The notes under the pieces were generated by a model. The model did no database searches. It was not told the origin of the DNA and saw nothing but the letters and a program-made list of their open reading frames with translations. The translations under genes were made by a program, and so were the position numbers. DNA of 64,000 nucleotides from Balanoglossus misakiensis (Eukaryota; Hemichordata): the NCBI GenBank assembly GCA_040954595.2, contig CM082597.2:2046001-2110000 (forward strand), given 5' to 3'. Shown here piece by piece: positions 1 to 10,902 of this stretch (positions are counted from its first letter, which is position 1; every line of letters begins with the position of its first letter).

Positions 1-1958
1 TCTAACACAAGTCGCCAAGACATGTTCTCGTAGATGGAAGTATCAACAGCAAACATGCATACAGACAGACTCTCAGGCCAAATTTATTTGGGTAATCGGT
101 TGCAGAGGTTGTCCAGTTATTCTCAGTAGTGTGTGATGGGGAGAGATGGGGGTCACTGTAAGATAACTGGTGCCGTAATGTTGGCTGACTACTTAACACC
201 CTGATAAGTCATCTCATTAATGCAATCAGTGGTGTATGTGGGCAGATTACAAAAAGATAGTTATTATCGCCATGAGTTTGATAAATGGGTTTGGGGGCTG
301 AGAACACAGGACGCGTGTTTGAGCCACCAGTGGTAGTGTGGGCCAGACTCGTACCCACGTTGATTTGTTAAGTGGTGGGATTATTAACCACGGATTATCG
401 TGTCGAGGGCAAGCGATGATAACCCGTCTTGGGGACGTGGAGATTTGTCGACGTGGACAGGATAATAATATTGATGGAGTGTGAATCGGAATGTTCCAAC
501 ACAAAGTAGACGTCGCTCAATTCCTCACGTACACCTATAATTCTTATCAAACCTGTTCACTATTAAACACCTGACCAGAGTACGGATTTGATATTTTTAA
601 ATCTTATCTATTCTAAATTCATCTGGGGTTTATGCAAAACAAAAACCGAACTAGCCAGGGTATGTTTCCAAGATGATTGGCGCTTCCCACGTGACTGACA
701 GACACTGAAACAACGAATCGGTGGACTAAAACAATATTGAAATCATCATGGCCCATAAATCGCAGGCATGTCAGTGATGGGATACCATGTGTATAGACTA
801 TACATTTGGCAAAATATTTTGAGAGCATTATTATTGCTTTTGAATGTTTCTGACAACTAGAACCCAATTATTTTGCTTAGTTAAATGCCGAAACAATGTT
901 GTTTTTTGTCGAACTTTGAACTCTGACCCTTGAACTCTCCTGGTCGATATTTTAGTACATGATAAAACCATATATTTAGTCTCCCGACTTCTCCACTTGC
1001 CGTCAGGATCATTGATTGATTCTATGCTCCAATTCATATATATTTACTTTATCTTTATTATGATTTATATACGGTTTGCGTGGACAAGTCGGCGTCACAT
1101 GACTGGAGAAATAGTTCGGACTCCATGGTAACGGGGAATGTGCAGCGAAGGCAGAGTACAGTGCAACTCGTTGTGTCCTGGACTGATAGAACACGCCAAT
1201 CAGTAATTTTTATCTCTCCTATCTCAAGTTTAGAGTACATCCCCAAACAATTGTGCTTAGTTTTTGATGTAACATGTACATTTATCTGTACACATCTCGT
1301 CTTTTATCAGTGCGTTTTATCTTGTCCAAGGTCCATAAGTTATGTTGTGCAAACAAAGTCTGCGCGCATGTGCATTATACCGTGTATAGGTGTGTTGGAA
1401 ATTCGACTTGTACAAATTGGCATTAGATGACGCGTTAAAAACGTCTGACCACAGTACTAGGGCTAAAATAATATTTTCAATTATGCTAATTGATCAATGT
1501 TCTGCCATCATTGTTGCAATGACAAACATGACGACACTCATTTTCCCTTCTAATTTGCCACTGAAGTAGACGATAGTAGAATGTGAGTATTTATCAAATG
1601 ATCAATGAGTGACGTCACCATCTGCCTGGCTGTGATGCTGTTGGAATGTATTTAAAAACACACGCCAGCTATGAAATGGGCGGGCTCAACAAGTTTTGTA
1701 CGATTGTTGAATCATTAATCTAATCATACCTAGTAAATGGGTCAAGTGCCGACATCGGCCCTTACATTTCTCTGACACAAAGGGTGTTTATTGTCCCGTC
1801 TTTACCTTGGCTTCTTGAAGGCCATTGGAATAAGTGCACCGCCTTCTTTTCAACTACAGTTCGTCTAAGGTGACCACAACTCTCGCATTACCTGAGCTCG
1901 GCGCTGAACCGTGAGAAGCTTACACTATTTGACCCGGATTTTTTTTAAAAACAGGACT
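1..1958. other. Upstream region without a recognisable gene
   Basis: I see no coding exon here; the open frames are short and resemble no family I know. It is presumably the 5' flank and 5' UTR of the GT31 gene on the plus strand. A perfect palindromic TGACGTCA (CRE/ATF-type site) lies at 1610-1617, about 340 bases before the start codon. A pyrimidine run followed by AAAAACAG ends at 1954, just before the start codon; it could be a splice acceptor closing a 5' UTR intron, but this is weak. Confidence 0.5.
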
Positions 1959-4900
1959 ATGGCTGCCAAACTGATGCCGTTATCACGAACTCTCCAGTTT
2001 CTTCTAGTTTTCTTCTTTTTTAACTGTCTTCTACTCCTGCGACATATACATAAGGACGCAGCTGGCGGTGTGACGAGCCATGACCTAATTCTACAGCAGA
2101 GACTCGGTGAGGATTTGAAGCGGGCAGGACGTGCAGTCTGGAATGCCGAAGAACGACTTGGGGCGAGGCGCTCCGGTAAGTCCGAACGCTACGAGTTTCG
2201 TTTTCCCCACCGAGACAGAGACATTCTCCTGAACACGGGAGCCCACAATGAAAGTGAAGGAAACAGACAAGCCAGCGACGTGGATTCTCAATCGTATATA
2301 AGAGAACAATTCCGAAAAAGAGACATAAACTTTGAAATTAACAAACCACACGTATGCAAAGCAAGCAGCGACCTGTTGGCTGTGGTTGTAGTCACAAGTC
2401 AACCCGGAAACACGGCCAACAGACAGGCAATACGGTCAACATGGGGTGCCGAGGTGAAAGAGAACAATTCCGTGGTAGTCGTGTTTCTTGTGAGCCAGAG
2501 TACGAATAAACGTCACGATATCAACATCCGAGACGAAGATGGGAAATACGGGGACATTGTGCAAACTACTGACCCCATGGCTCGAGAAAACACAAGTCGG
2601 TTTACCAAGACAGTGTTGCTGTGGTTACACCTGTATTGTACAAGACCAAAATTTGTACTAAAAACAGACGACAGGACTTTTATTCTGCCGAGGAACTTGA
2701 TACGGGCGCTGAGACGCTCAAGAACTTCAAGCTTTGCCGCAGGCACGCCCGTAGTCTGGGGATCACCTGAACGCGACTCACGCAAGTTGAGGTACGTTTC
2801 TAGGGAGACGTGGTCTACAGACACGTACCCGCCATATTTGCTCGGGCCATCGTACCTTTGGTCCCGTGACACTGTGAGTAAACTCTACGCTGCTTCCCTA
2901 CACATGAATGACTTCCCGTTAGAAGATATCTACCTCGGTATACTGCTGGAGAGGTCCTCGACATTCCTAACAACATTCAAAGACATGGATAACTATGGAA
3001 GTGTGCACAGTTACTGTAAATTTCGCGAACTCTTCCTGTCTGGGTACAGACACCCGGACGAAATTCGGTTTCTGTGGAAACAAATGGCAACGGATTTACC
3101 ATGCAGCCACGGCGAGGACATCGACCTAGATAAGCAGTTTTTGGAGCAAGTTTCGGTGATGAATAAACCTGAACTTTGCGCCAACATCGATCGTGAAGAT
3201 GGACCGTTTCTTCTCGTTCTGGTGACGTCACCCGTCGAGGAATGGCGGCAACGACAGGCAATCCGGAATACGTGGGGAAAGTTGAAAAATATCGACGAAA
3301 AATCGATCGTGGTTTTGTTTGTGATTAACACCTATAAACACACTGGTAGCCAGGAAACAGAGGAGCTGCGCGGAGAAAATAAACAGTTTTCTGATATTTT
3401 ACAATTCCATGTCAATAGTTCACATTTGGAATATAGCACGGAATTTTTCATGATGATGCAATGGGTTAGACATTACTGCTTGAACGCTCCTTTCTTGATG
3501 ATCACTGCAGACGATGTGTTGGTGCACGTGAGGAACGTCATCAATTTCCTGTCTAGTCTGCATATAAACGGAGTTGCAATAGGCGATTTCATAAATAACT
3601 CTGTACCGGAAAGGACGACAGTTGAAAACGAGGCTGAATACAATAGGACGTATATTTTCTCCGCTGATGTTGTGAAAACTGTCTGTGGATATACGGGTGA
3701 GAGGAACCTCGCTCTCTCACGGAAACATTTCGTACCCAAACTGCTTTTTGAAGCTGGGATCGAAATGACACACCATTATGGATTTGATACGTACGCCGTG
3801 AAGAAGAAACTCTGCGAGCTTGATAAAGTCATGGTGTCCGGGGGTTTCCACGGCGTCAGCATGTTACAGCACTGGTCTGGCATAAATCAATGGCTGGACT
3901 ACATTCGCTGCCCGGGCCGAGTGTCTACATCAAAGCCGGACAGCAATATGCCGTACATCATACAGCACACGGACATATGTGAAAGCTTTCAGTGGACGAA
4001 CCGCTCACGGACTCTACGCGTGTTATTAGGAATCATTTCGGCGCCTTCGAATTTCGTCCATCGCGTGGCCATTCGACAGACGTGGGCCGGAAACTCTGAA
4101 ACGGCCCTGTCTGGCGTGGACGTAAAGGCGGTGTTTTTATTGGGTCGCGCCAAATCTTCGAGCGTGCAGGAGAAAATCTTTGAGGAAGATTATAAATATT
4201 CGGACATCATACAACAAGACTTCGAGGAGCATTATCGAAATTTGACCAGAAAGACAATCCTGCTACTGAACTGGTCGGCAGACTTTTGCGCGGGCGCGAA
4301 CTACGTCATCAAAATCGACGACGACGTGTTTCTGAATACCGAGAATATGTTGGAGTTTCTGAGGGATGCACCCAGAAAGGGGTTGTATCTTGGTGACGCG
4401 AAAATCAATACAAAGCCACTTCGTGATGCTTGGAGTAAGTGGTATACACCAGAAGAAGCGTGGCCGGATAGTGTCTACCCGCCATATAATAACGGGCCCG
4501 CTTACGTCATGTCAATGGACGTTGTTCAAATCGCGAGCACTGCGTCGAAGAAAAGGGATATTTTCCCCTGGGAAGATGTGCATGTCGGAAATTTACTCTT
4601 CAACACCACAATCAGTCCGCTGCCTCACCACAGCTTCGATACCAATGACATCTTCCGGGATCCGTGCTCGCTGGCGGTCGGTTTGGCGTCGCATCACTTC
4701 ATCCCTCAAATGCACTACAAATTTTGGAACCAGTTGAGGTCCTGCAGAAAGAATCGCTACAACTGTTGCAAAAAGCAACAAGGTTACAAACGCGAGGCGC
4801 CGAAATTGGCCAGCAACCGGATAGAAGCGAGCGGTTACGAATCAAATGTGTACTTGAGGGAGACTTGTAACCATGACAACCAAGGCAGGGGCGTCTTCTT

Positions 4901-7900
4901 ACTCATATTGGTGATGTCATCTTCACAGAGATATGAGACAAGAAGATTTGCGCGACTGACTTGGACGAATCTGGAAACCACTGGCGGTCATAAGGTGGCG
5001 ACTTTTTTCGTGGTCGGCAAGTCGACCAGACCTCACATCAGCCGGTTTATCGAACAGGAAAAGTTTGTTTACCGCGATATCTTACAAGTTGATGTGCGGG
5101 ACTTGACTTCGAGACGCTTCTTAAATATGAAGGAGCTCGCTGCGGTCAAGGAGGTAGCTGAATACTGTCCATCGGCTCGGCACATTCTGATTATCACTGA
5201 TGACGTGTTCGTCAATTTTAGGAACATCATCAATTTTCTGGATAAACATCCGACCAGTAAGTTTAATCTTAAAGGCGGCCACTTCTGTTACGACGAGAAT
5301 TGTACTTGTTCTCAAGAACCGCAAACGTCCAACGCCAAAGGCAACGGCGAACAGATTGAGGTGTATGACGATGACGGTGATTACAACGATGCCGTTGACG
5401 GTGGCGAAAAGGGGACCCAGCAGCAAAGTCGGTCATCGCTGTCAACGATTTTTCTGCTGAACAATTCTACCACCTCGCTCGTCGCGCGCAGTTTGAGTCG
5501 GCTACGGGACATCCCTGCAAACATTCACCTGGAGAAAGTCTTGGAGCGCGTCGGGCAGGACATCAGTACACACCCGGGGTTTGACCTCTACGGGCTCTCC
5601 ATGATGGGCGCGAATAAAGTGGCCGAACGTAGCAAGATGACCGCTTGCTGGCTGCACAAAACCATGGCGTCGAAGTCGTTCACACAATCCAATATGGCGC
5701 TGATTGCCAGGAAGCTGCATACTGGCGATTACTTTCAATGCCAAGATGGCGGCGACCACCACTCGGTTTGGGCCGTGTACGACTGCACCAGGCGCGTCTA
5801 CGCCAGGACGGGTCTGCGATGGCAACAAGAAAAGGACATCGTCTCCGTGAAAACAAACGAAGACTTTGTCATCAATCACCCCGAGAAATGTCTCCAAGAT
5901 AACGGCAGGCGAAATAACGTATTTATGCTAATTATGGTGATGTCAGCACCAGACGATCAGGACTACAGAGCGGCCATACGAGCCACGTGGGGTAACACAG
6001 CCGCAGAATTGAAAGAAAACGTCGTTGTGCTATTTCTCATCGGGGCGTCCATAAACGCCGCCCAACAATTCGAAATTCTGCGAGAAGATGGAATGTTCGG
6101 TGACATCATCCAGGGAAATTTTCCGGATAACTTTTACAACCAGACTGTAAAAACTCTAAGTCTTGTCAAGTGGGCAAGCACCTACTGCGCAGGTGCAAAA
6201 TATGTCGTCAAACTTCGGTCCGACATGTTTGTTAACATTCACAAACTTGTAGGCTATCTGTCGCTCCCTTATGATCACTTGCAGAGCGGTTTAGCGATCG
6301 GTCGACTATTGGTCGGCATGAGCCCTATTCGCGATCCACATCACAAATATTACACCTCGCACGCCGCTTACCCCGAGGAAACCTTCCCACCATACCTCGG
6401 GGCAACTTGTTACGTCCTGTCAAGTGATGTTGTACGCAAAGTGTGGCAAATATCGCCCTCATCGGCCACTTTTCCATGGGAAGACGTGTATATGGGTATG
6501 ATGTTACAGAAAGTGGGAGTGAAACTATTGGATCACTCGTACTTTTCAGGTGGTTCGATTTTGGATAATCTGCCGCCCTGTCAAATGCAGCTGTATTTCT
6601 CGTGGAGGGTACGCGAACCGCTCAGTACCTACAATTACCAAGAAGAAATCCAAAATGCAGACATTTCCGCGTGCCCTTCTGAGAAGTACAATGACGTCAC
6701 CATTATCCAGTTCAAAACTCAACCGAACGACAAAGCCGGCACGTGCATAGGTTACTATGACGTAGTATTCGTGGTCTTCACAGCTGTGCACAGCTTTGCT
6801 CAACGAAGGGTCATACGCGAAACGTGGGGCCAATATGACCAGCAGTTTGAAGGCATCCGAACTAAAACAATTTTCCTCCTCGGAACAGACCGTTCAGTCG
6901 ACAGCGTCCAAGATGAGGTCGACCAAGAAGCCCGTCGCTATGGTGACATATTACAGGGTTACTTTGTCGAGTCGTACGAAAATCTGCCCTGGAAGACGCT
7001 CATGGCGATTAAGTGGATGAAACTGTTCTGTCAAAATGTGCAGTACGTCATCAAAGTTGATGACGACGTGTTCATAAACATCCCACTTTTAGCTACGTCA
7101 CTGAGAGATTTAGGACCAACTAGGGTCTACAGGGGTTTTACCTACCTGGGAATGATGCCTTTGCGCGACCAGACAAACAGGAATTTCGCGCCACCAGACA
7201 TGTGGCCTGAGAGACCCTATCCACCTTACAATGCTGGGCCTGCATACATCATGTCCATAGACTTCGCCTTGTCCGTGTACGAGGCTGCCAAGAACACGCA
7301 CCGACTCTTGAACGAGGACGTCTATATCGGCGTAATCGCGCAGAATCTCGGGATGACGTCACAGCACGACGAGAGGTTTGACATTCTCGGTTCAAAACGC
7401 AGTCTGTGTGAGATGCAGTCCACCGTTGCTAGTCACCATGTTACTCCAAGTCAACTTTACAAATATTGGTACGAATTAAATAAGAAAGTCACTTGCACCG
7501 CCCGTGGACGCAGAAAATTCGATTATGACATTTTCAGGAAACAGTCCGCTGGCGTCGATCTTACTGTACATCCGGGAATCCTCGTTGACTTCAACATTCT
7601 GCCCTGTCCCTCAGACACCGTCCTGCTTATTGTCGTCCAGAGTTCAGCAGAAAACACAAATGCTCGTGCTACGATCCGTAAACATTTCTCAAGATTTCAC
7701 TTTGACTCCCCAGCTTCGTTGACTTTTGCTGTACCTGCGACGCGAAACCAAGACATAACAGACGATGTTACTCATGAAATGCGCCGGTATAGGGACACTG
7801 TGACGATCAACATCGTGGACGATATTGAAAACGCAACGCGTATTTTCGTCACCGAGCTCGCGTGGAGTAATGAATACTGTCTTAACAATAAATTTGTGAT

Positions 7901-8360
7901 GTTCACAAACGACGCGACGCTCGTAAACTTTGCAAACCTTATGAAATATCTAACAGAGCAGCGTACCTACAGAAACATGGCTGCCGGACACGTGACTGTT
8001 ATGGCTAAACCAGACAGGACGCCCTCTAGCGACAGATACACCCCGATAGATTTGTATCCAGGCGATACATATCCTTCATTCATCAAGGGGCCGCCATTTT
8101 TGTTTTCAAAGGACGTCGCGACGAGGCTCGCCGAAGCTTCAAATTCAGCCCCGCTTTTCATCTGGCCGGATGTTTACATCGGAATGTTGATGGAGAACTT
8201 GAACATCGACGCAACCCACAACAGTGACTTTGACATTGAGGGCGTTTCAAGGACGAAGTCTGAATGTTTTTGGAAAGACATTTTGACATCTAATTTTTTC
8301 ACTGCAACGCAGCTTTCTAAAACGTGGGATAATTTAAGCCAATCATGCAGGGACACGTAA
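1959..8360 (+). CDS. Seven-domain GT31 beta-1,3-galactosyltransferase-like protein, intronless
   Basis: A single open frame of 2133 residues. I chose the ATG at 1959 because the upstream extension begins with GTG. The N-terminus (about residues 8-27: Leu/Phe-rich, then Arg-His-Ile-His-Lys) is a type II signal anchor, so the chain should sit in the Golgi lumen. Seven GT31 (Galactosyl_T) domains follow, roughly residues 138-374, 413-644, 685-928, 978-1254, 1321-1551, 1601-1841 and 1885-2124. Most start with a variant of IRxTWG. The metal-binding site reads KTDDRTF, ITADDVL, KIDDDVF, IITDDVF, KLRSDMF, KVDDDVF and FTNDATL in domains 1 to 7. The acidic ED[VI]xxG motif is present in 1, 3, 5 and 6, is PDVYIG in 7, and is absent in 2 and 4. 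Only domains 3 and 6 therefore look fully competent. Family members transfer Gal or GlcNAc in beta-1,3 linkage and normally have one domain in 300-400 residues. Acceptor and donor cannot be deduced. Confidence 0.93.
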   Translation: MAAKLMPLSRTLQFLLVFFFFNCLLLLRHIHKDAAGGVTSHDLILQQRLGEDLKRAGRAVWNAEERLGARRSGKSERYEFRFPHRDRDILLNTGAHNESEGNRQASDVDSQSYIREQFRKRDINFEINKPHVCKASSDLLAVVVVTSQPGNTANRQAIRSTWGAEVKENNSVVVVFLVSQSTNKRHDINIRDEDGKYGDIVQTTDPMARENTSRFTKTVLLWLHLYCTRPKFVLKTDDRTFILPRNLIRALRRSRTSSFAAGTPVVWGSPERDSRKLRYVSRETWSTDTYPPYLLGPSYLWSRDTVSKLYAASLHMNDFPLEDIYLGILLERSSTFLTTFKDMDNYGSVHSYCKFRELFLSGYRHPDEIRFLWKQMATDLPCSHGEDIDLDKQFLEQVSVMNKPELCANIDREDGPFLLVLVTSPVEEWRQRQAIRNTWGKLKNIDEKSIVVLFVINTYKHTGSQETEELRGENKQFSDILQFHVNSSHLEYSTEFFMMMQWVRHYCLNAPFLMITADDVLVHVRNVINFLSSLHINGVAIGDFINNSVPERTTVENEAEYNRTYIFSADVVKTVCGYTGERNLALSRKHFVPKLLFEAGIEMTHHYGFDTYAVKKKLCELDKVMVSGGFHGVSMLQHWSGINQWLDYIRCPGRVSTSKPDSNMPYIIQHTDICESFQWTNRSRTLRVLLGIISAPSNFVHRVAIRQTWAGNSETALSGVDVKAVFLLGRAKSSSVQEKIFEEDYKYSDIIQQDFEEHYRNLTRKTILLLNWSADFCAGANYVIKIDDDVFLNTENMLEFLRDAPRKGLYLGDAKINTKPLRDAWSKWYTPEEAWPDSVYPPYNNGPAYVMSMDVVQIASTASKKRDIFPWEDVHVGNLLFNTTISPLPHHSFDTNDIFRDPCSLAVGLASHHFIPQMHYKFWNQLRSCRKNRYNCCKKQQGYKREAPKLASNRIEASGYESNVYLRETCNHDNQGRGVFLLILVMSSSQRYETRRFARLTWTNLETTGGHKVATFFVVGKSTRPHISRFIEQEKFVYRDILQVDVRDLTSRRFLNMKELAAVKEVAEYCPSARHILIITDDVFVNFRNIINFLDKHPTSKFNLKGGHFCYDENCTCSQEPQTSNAKGNGEQIEVYDDDGDYNDAVDGGEKGTQQQSRSSLSTIFLLNNSTTSLVARSLSRLRDIPANIHLEKVLERVGQDISTHPGFDLYGLSMMGANKVAERSKMTACWLHKTMASKSFTQSNMALIARKLHTGDYFQCQDGGDHHSVWAVYDCTRRVYARTGLRWQQEKDIVSVKTNEDFVINHPEKCLQDNGRRNNVFMLIMVMSAPDDQDYRAAIRATWGNTAAELKENVVVLFLIGASINAAQQFEILREDGMFGDIIQGNFPDNFYNQTVKTLSLVKWASTYCAGAKYVVKLRSDMFVNIHKLVGYLSLPYDHLQSGLAIGRLLVGMSPIRDPHHKYYTSHAAYPEETFPPYLGATCYVLSSDVVRKVWQISPSSATFPWEDVYMGMMLQKVGVKLLDHSYFSGGSILDNLPPCQMQLYFSWRVREPLSTYNYQEEIQNADISACPSEKYNDVTIIQFKTQPNDKAGTCIGYYDVVFVVFTAVHSFAQRRVIRETWGQYDQQFEGIRTKTIFLLGTDRSVDSVQDEVDQEARRYGDILQGYFVESYENLPWKTLMAIKWMKLFCQNVQYVIKVDDDVFINIPLLATSLRDLGPTRVYRGFTYLGMMPLRDQTNRNFAPPDMWPERPYPPYNAGPAYIMSIDFALSVYEAAKNTHRLLNEDVYIGVIAQNLGMTSQHDERFDILGSKRSLCEMQSTVASHHVTPSQLYKYWYELNKKVTCTARGRRKFDYDIFRKQSAGVDLTVHPGILVDFNILPCPSDTVLLIVVQSSAENTNARATIRKHFSRFHFDSPASLTFAVPATRNQDITDDVTHEMRRYRDTVTINIVDDIENATRIFVTELAWSNEYCLNNKFVMFTNDATLVNFANLMKYLTEQRTYRNMAAGHVTVMAKPDRTPSSDRYTPIDLYPGDTYPSFIKGPPFLFSKDVATRLAEASNSAPLFIWPDVYIGMLMENLNIDATHNSDFDIEGVSRTKSECFWKDILTSNFFTATQLSKTWDNLSQSCRDT

Positions 8361-9475
8361 ACATTGATAAGCCAGAATATTGAAATTCGGTACTTTTTAC
8401 ATGATGAATTTTAATTACTTAACATACTGAAAAGGCATGGTATTTTAAACAAAGCTTTCTCGTCTGAATCGATGTTAAATGGTATTGCATGCCTGTAGTC
8501 TACGTCATAAAAGTAGAGGTACTTTTTTTTAAATAGAGAAATATTTTTATGTTATTTTAAGTATATTATTTCTATTTATTTCACAGAAACAATTTATTTA
8601 AGGCACGAGAGATACTTAGAACGAGATTTCCCATGCTCTTATTAATAATCTACCAGTTGACAATATCGTCAGAATATCTCAGTGCAAACAGTCTGAAAAA
8701 GGTCTCCAAGTTTTATTGACCTTTTGGGTCATATTTTTTTCAGTTGATAAACAATCTCTCTCGTTGAGTCTACTGAAATGAGCTGAATAATTGTTTTATT
8801 ACAAATTATGTCTTTGTGGATAGACCAAATAGGTCAGATTACGTCTTGCGTATATAAACATGTGATTGCTTTGATAGCATTGTGAATTATACTCGTTACT
8901 ATCGTCCAATGAGAGCTGTTCTTATAAACCTGACACTTTATTCGTTAGCACAGTGCCGCCAGCGGTAGGGACGGAAACTATATTTAACAGCATGTTAATC
9001 CAGGGACTGAAAACTCGACACTTGAGGTCGCTGTGGTGCGTGAAACATGCATATTCACGAGTGCGTCTTTTTGCTTTCCCTGCGCCTTATATTATATATA
9101 TTAATCCCAAATACCACTTTTAATAATGTCTATGAACCATGGAACTAACCTGTCATCTTTTGCCTTTGTTGTAGAACTGATCTGCCAAATTTGAGCAAGT
9201 TCTATAGTTGATGCACTCCTGAGGAAAGATAAAAGAAACAATTTTGGGGATTTATATTTTTGTAAACAAAAACATGCTTTCACCTCAAAACATCGACTTA
9301 AAACATACAGCTCCCTCTCAGTTGACCCCGAACTGACCTCCCGTGAAAATTTGAAATGTCTGGGTCAATAATAGTTCTTTAGTCATCACCTGAACAAGTA
9401 ATGGCAGCAGAAAATCAACATGGTCACCTTCACAGGAATTCAGGGACAAACTCAGTCAAAATACAACCTTTGAAT
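8361..9475. other. Intergenic: 3' flank of the GT31 gene
   Basis: AT-rich sequence with no coding exon that I can support. The 3' UTR of the GT31 gene must lie here, but I see no convincing AATAAA close to its stop codon. This gene and the minus-strand PPxY gene converge on the region. Confidence 0.5.
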
Positions 9476-10080
9476 CTTCAAACGTATTTTATTTACAAAA
9501 TGTACAAGTATTAATTACAATTGGTTAAACATGGCAAGACAATATTCTAAAGCTGTCAAGCAGTACACAAAAATTTGCCACATGCAAATCTCAGCCAGCA
9601 TCTTTATATAAGGTCCCAGAGGAAGAATATTTTTGCATGTGGATGTCAGAGGACACACTAATGGGGAATACGAGGCTGAAGTTAGAAAAGTTCCAATCTG
9701 AATTTAAAACTTGAATAAATTACAGATGTTGTATATGATCCTATGGTATAAGTTTGTTTGTATAAAATGCTGGAGTCCGAGTGTGTGTGTGTTAGTGCAT
9801 GCATGTGAAGTATGTGTGTTTGTTTATTACAGGTAAACTAATGTTACAAACTTAGACAAAAAAAGATAGGTAATTTCCCGTAGACACGCAGGAATTTTAC
9901 AAAAACACTTCACTGAAGTTGGGTTGAAGTTGTGGTATTTACAAGACAACTGTTATACACTATTGGACAGTTATATGACAAATTCATTTACATTTATATA
10001 AATGACAGAACTTGGATGAGATTTTTATTATTAGTTATGCAATGTTGTTTTGCATAGGAAATGCAGAAGCGAATAACGCA

Positions 10081-10133
10081 GCTGGACCAGACTTCCCCTT
10101 TAATAATAGCTGGACCAGACTTCCCCTTTAATA
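10081..10133. repeat. Direct repeat, two 25-bp copies
   Basis: The 25-bp segment beginning GCTGGACCAGACTTCCCCTT occurs twice in a row with identical sequence, separated by three bases (copies at about 10081-10105 and 10109-10133). A recent local duplication in non-coding DNA. Confidence 0.85.
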
Positions 10134-10796
10134 TATAAATTAACAGGTTACTAATTGCACACATCATTGATTTCAGATTTCACAAACTCAAAAACTCTTT
10201 GGTAGGCCTCAAGATCAATGTCATTTGCCTTCTTGTCTATGTATATTGCTTCAAAAACTTACAAAACACTGCATATATTTGGCGTCACTTTGTTATATTT
10301 TTACTATATTAACAAGCATGATGTCTTAAAGGGTAGGCAATCATTGGCACTTGCACACACTTCAATCATAGCTATGACTGTTTCCCTTTAAACAATAAAT
10401 ATCTGAGTAAATAAATTCAAGAAAAAGAAAAAATAACAAGATGTATTCTTTGCATATCTTCTGCCACCTAAAGCTTTGTTAGTAGTCATAGTAAAAAGAC
10501 TGACGATTTAAACACTATTCACAAAGTTCCGCACATCTGATTCTTCCTGCCAAGGACTATATGCGAAGATGTTATGTTGTCCGAATACTAAAAGACTTCT
10601 CCGATCTGATGAGTTGGACACAGAGGGCAACAATGCAGATATCACAGAATGCTGATATTGCCAGTGTCTGTATGACAGAACTGACCAACACTTGACAACA
10701 ATCATTGTCATTCAGTCAGGATCAGCTGTGCCTCGCCAATGTCCGTGGGAGTCGTATATGTTCGCCCTCACTGGCAAATGATGTGAATTCTCTTGT

Positions 10797-10802
10797 TTAT
10801 TG
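10797..10802 (-). terminator. Poly(A) signal for the PPxY gene
   Basis: AATAAA on the minus strand about 100 bases after the stop codon at 10903. It is the nearest canonical signal; use is inferred from position only. Confidence 0.45.
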
Positions 10803-10902
10803 TTCTGTGAATGAAGACGCTAAATGGAAGAGGATAATAAACAGCTTGCCTAATACTCAATGCATGGAGGCAGTGCCTTTAAAGTTCAACATCAAAATCC
10901 CT

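Larger units (their letters stand above)
9476..10902 (-). other. Probable 3' UTR of the PPxY membrane protein gene
   Basis: Non-coding sequence downstream (minus strand) of the stop codon at 10903. A minus-strand AATAAA at 10797-10802 would give a 3' UTR of about 120 bases. Another TTTATT-rich stretch near 9487-9494 could be a distal poly(A) site. The exact 3' end is unknown. Confidence 0.4.

Noticed and set aside
1911-1958. 16-codon upstream extension of the GT31 frame beginning with GTG
   Set aside because: GTG is not a normal eukaryotic start; the ATG at 1959 directly precedes a typical signal anchor.
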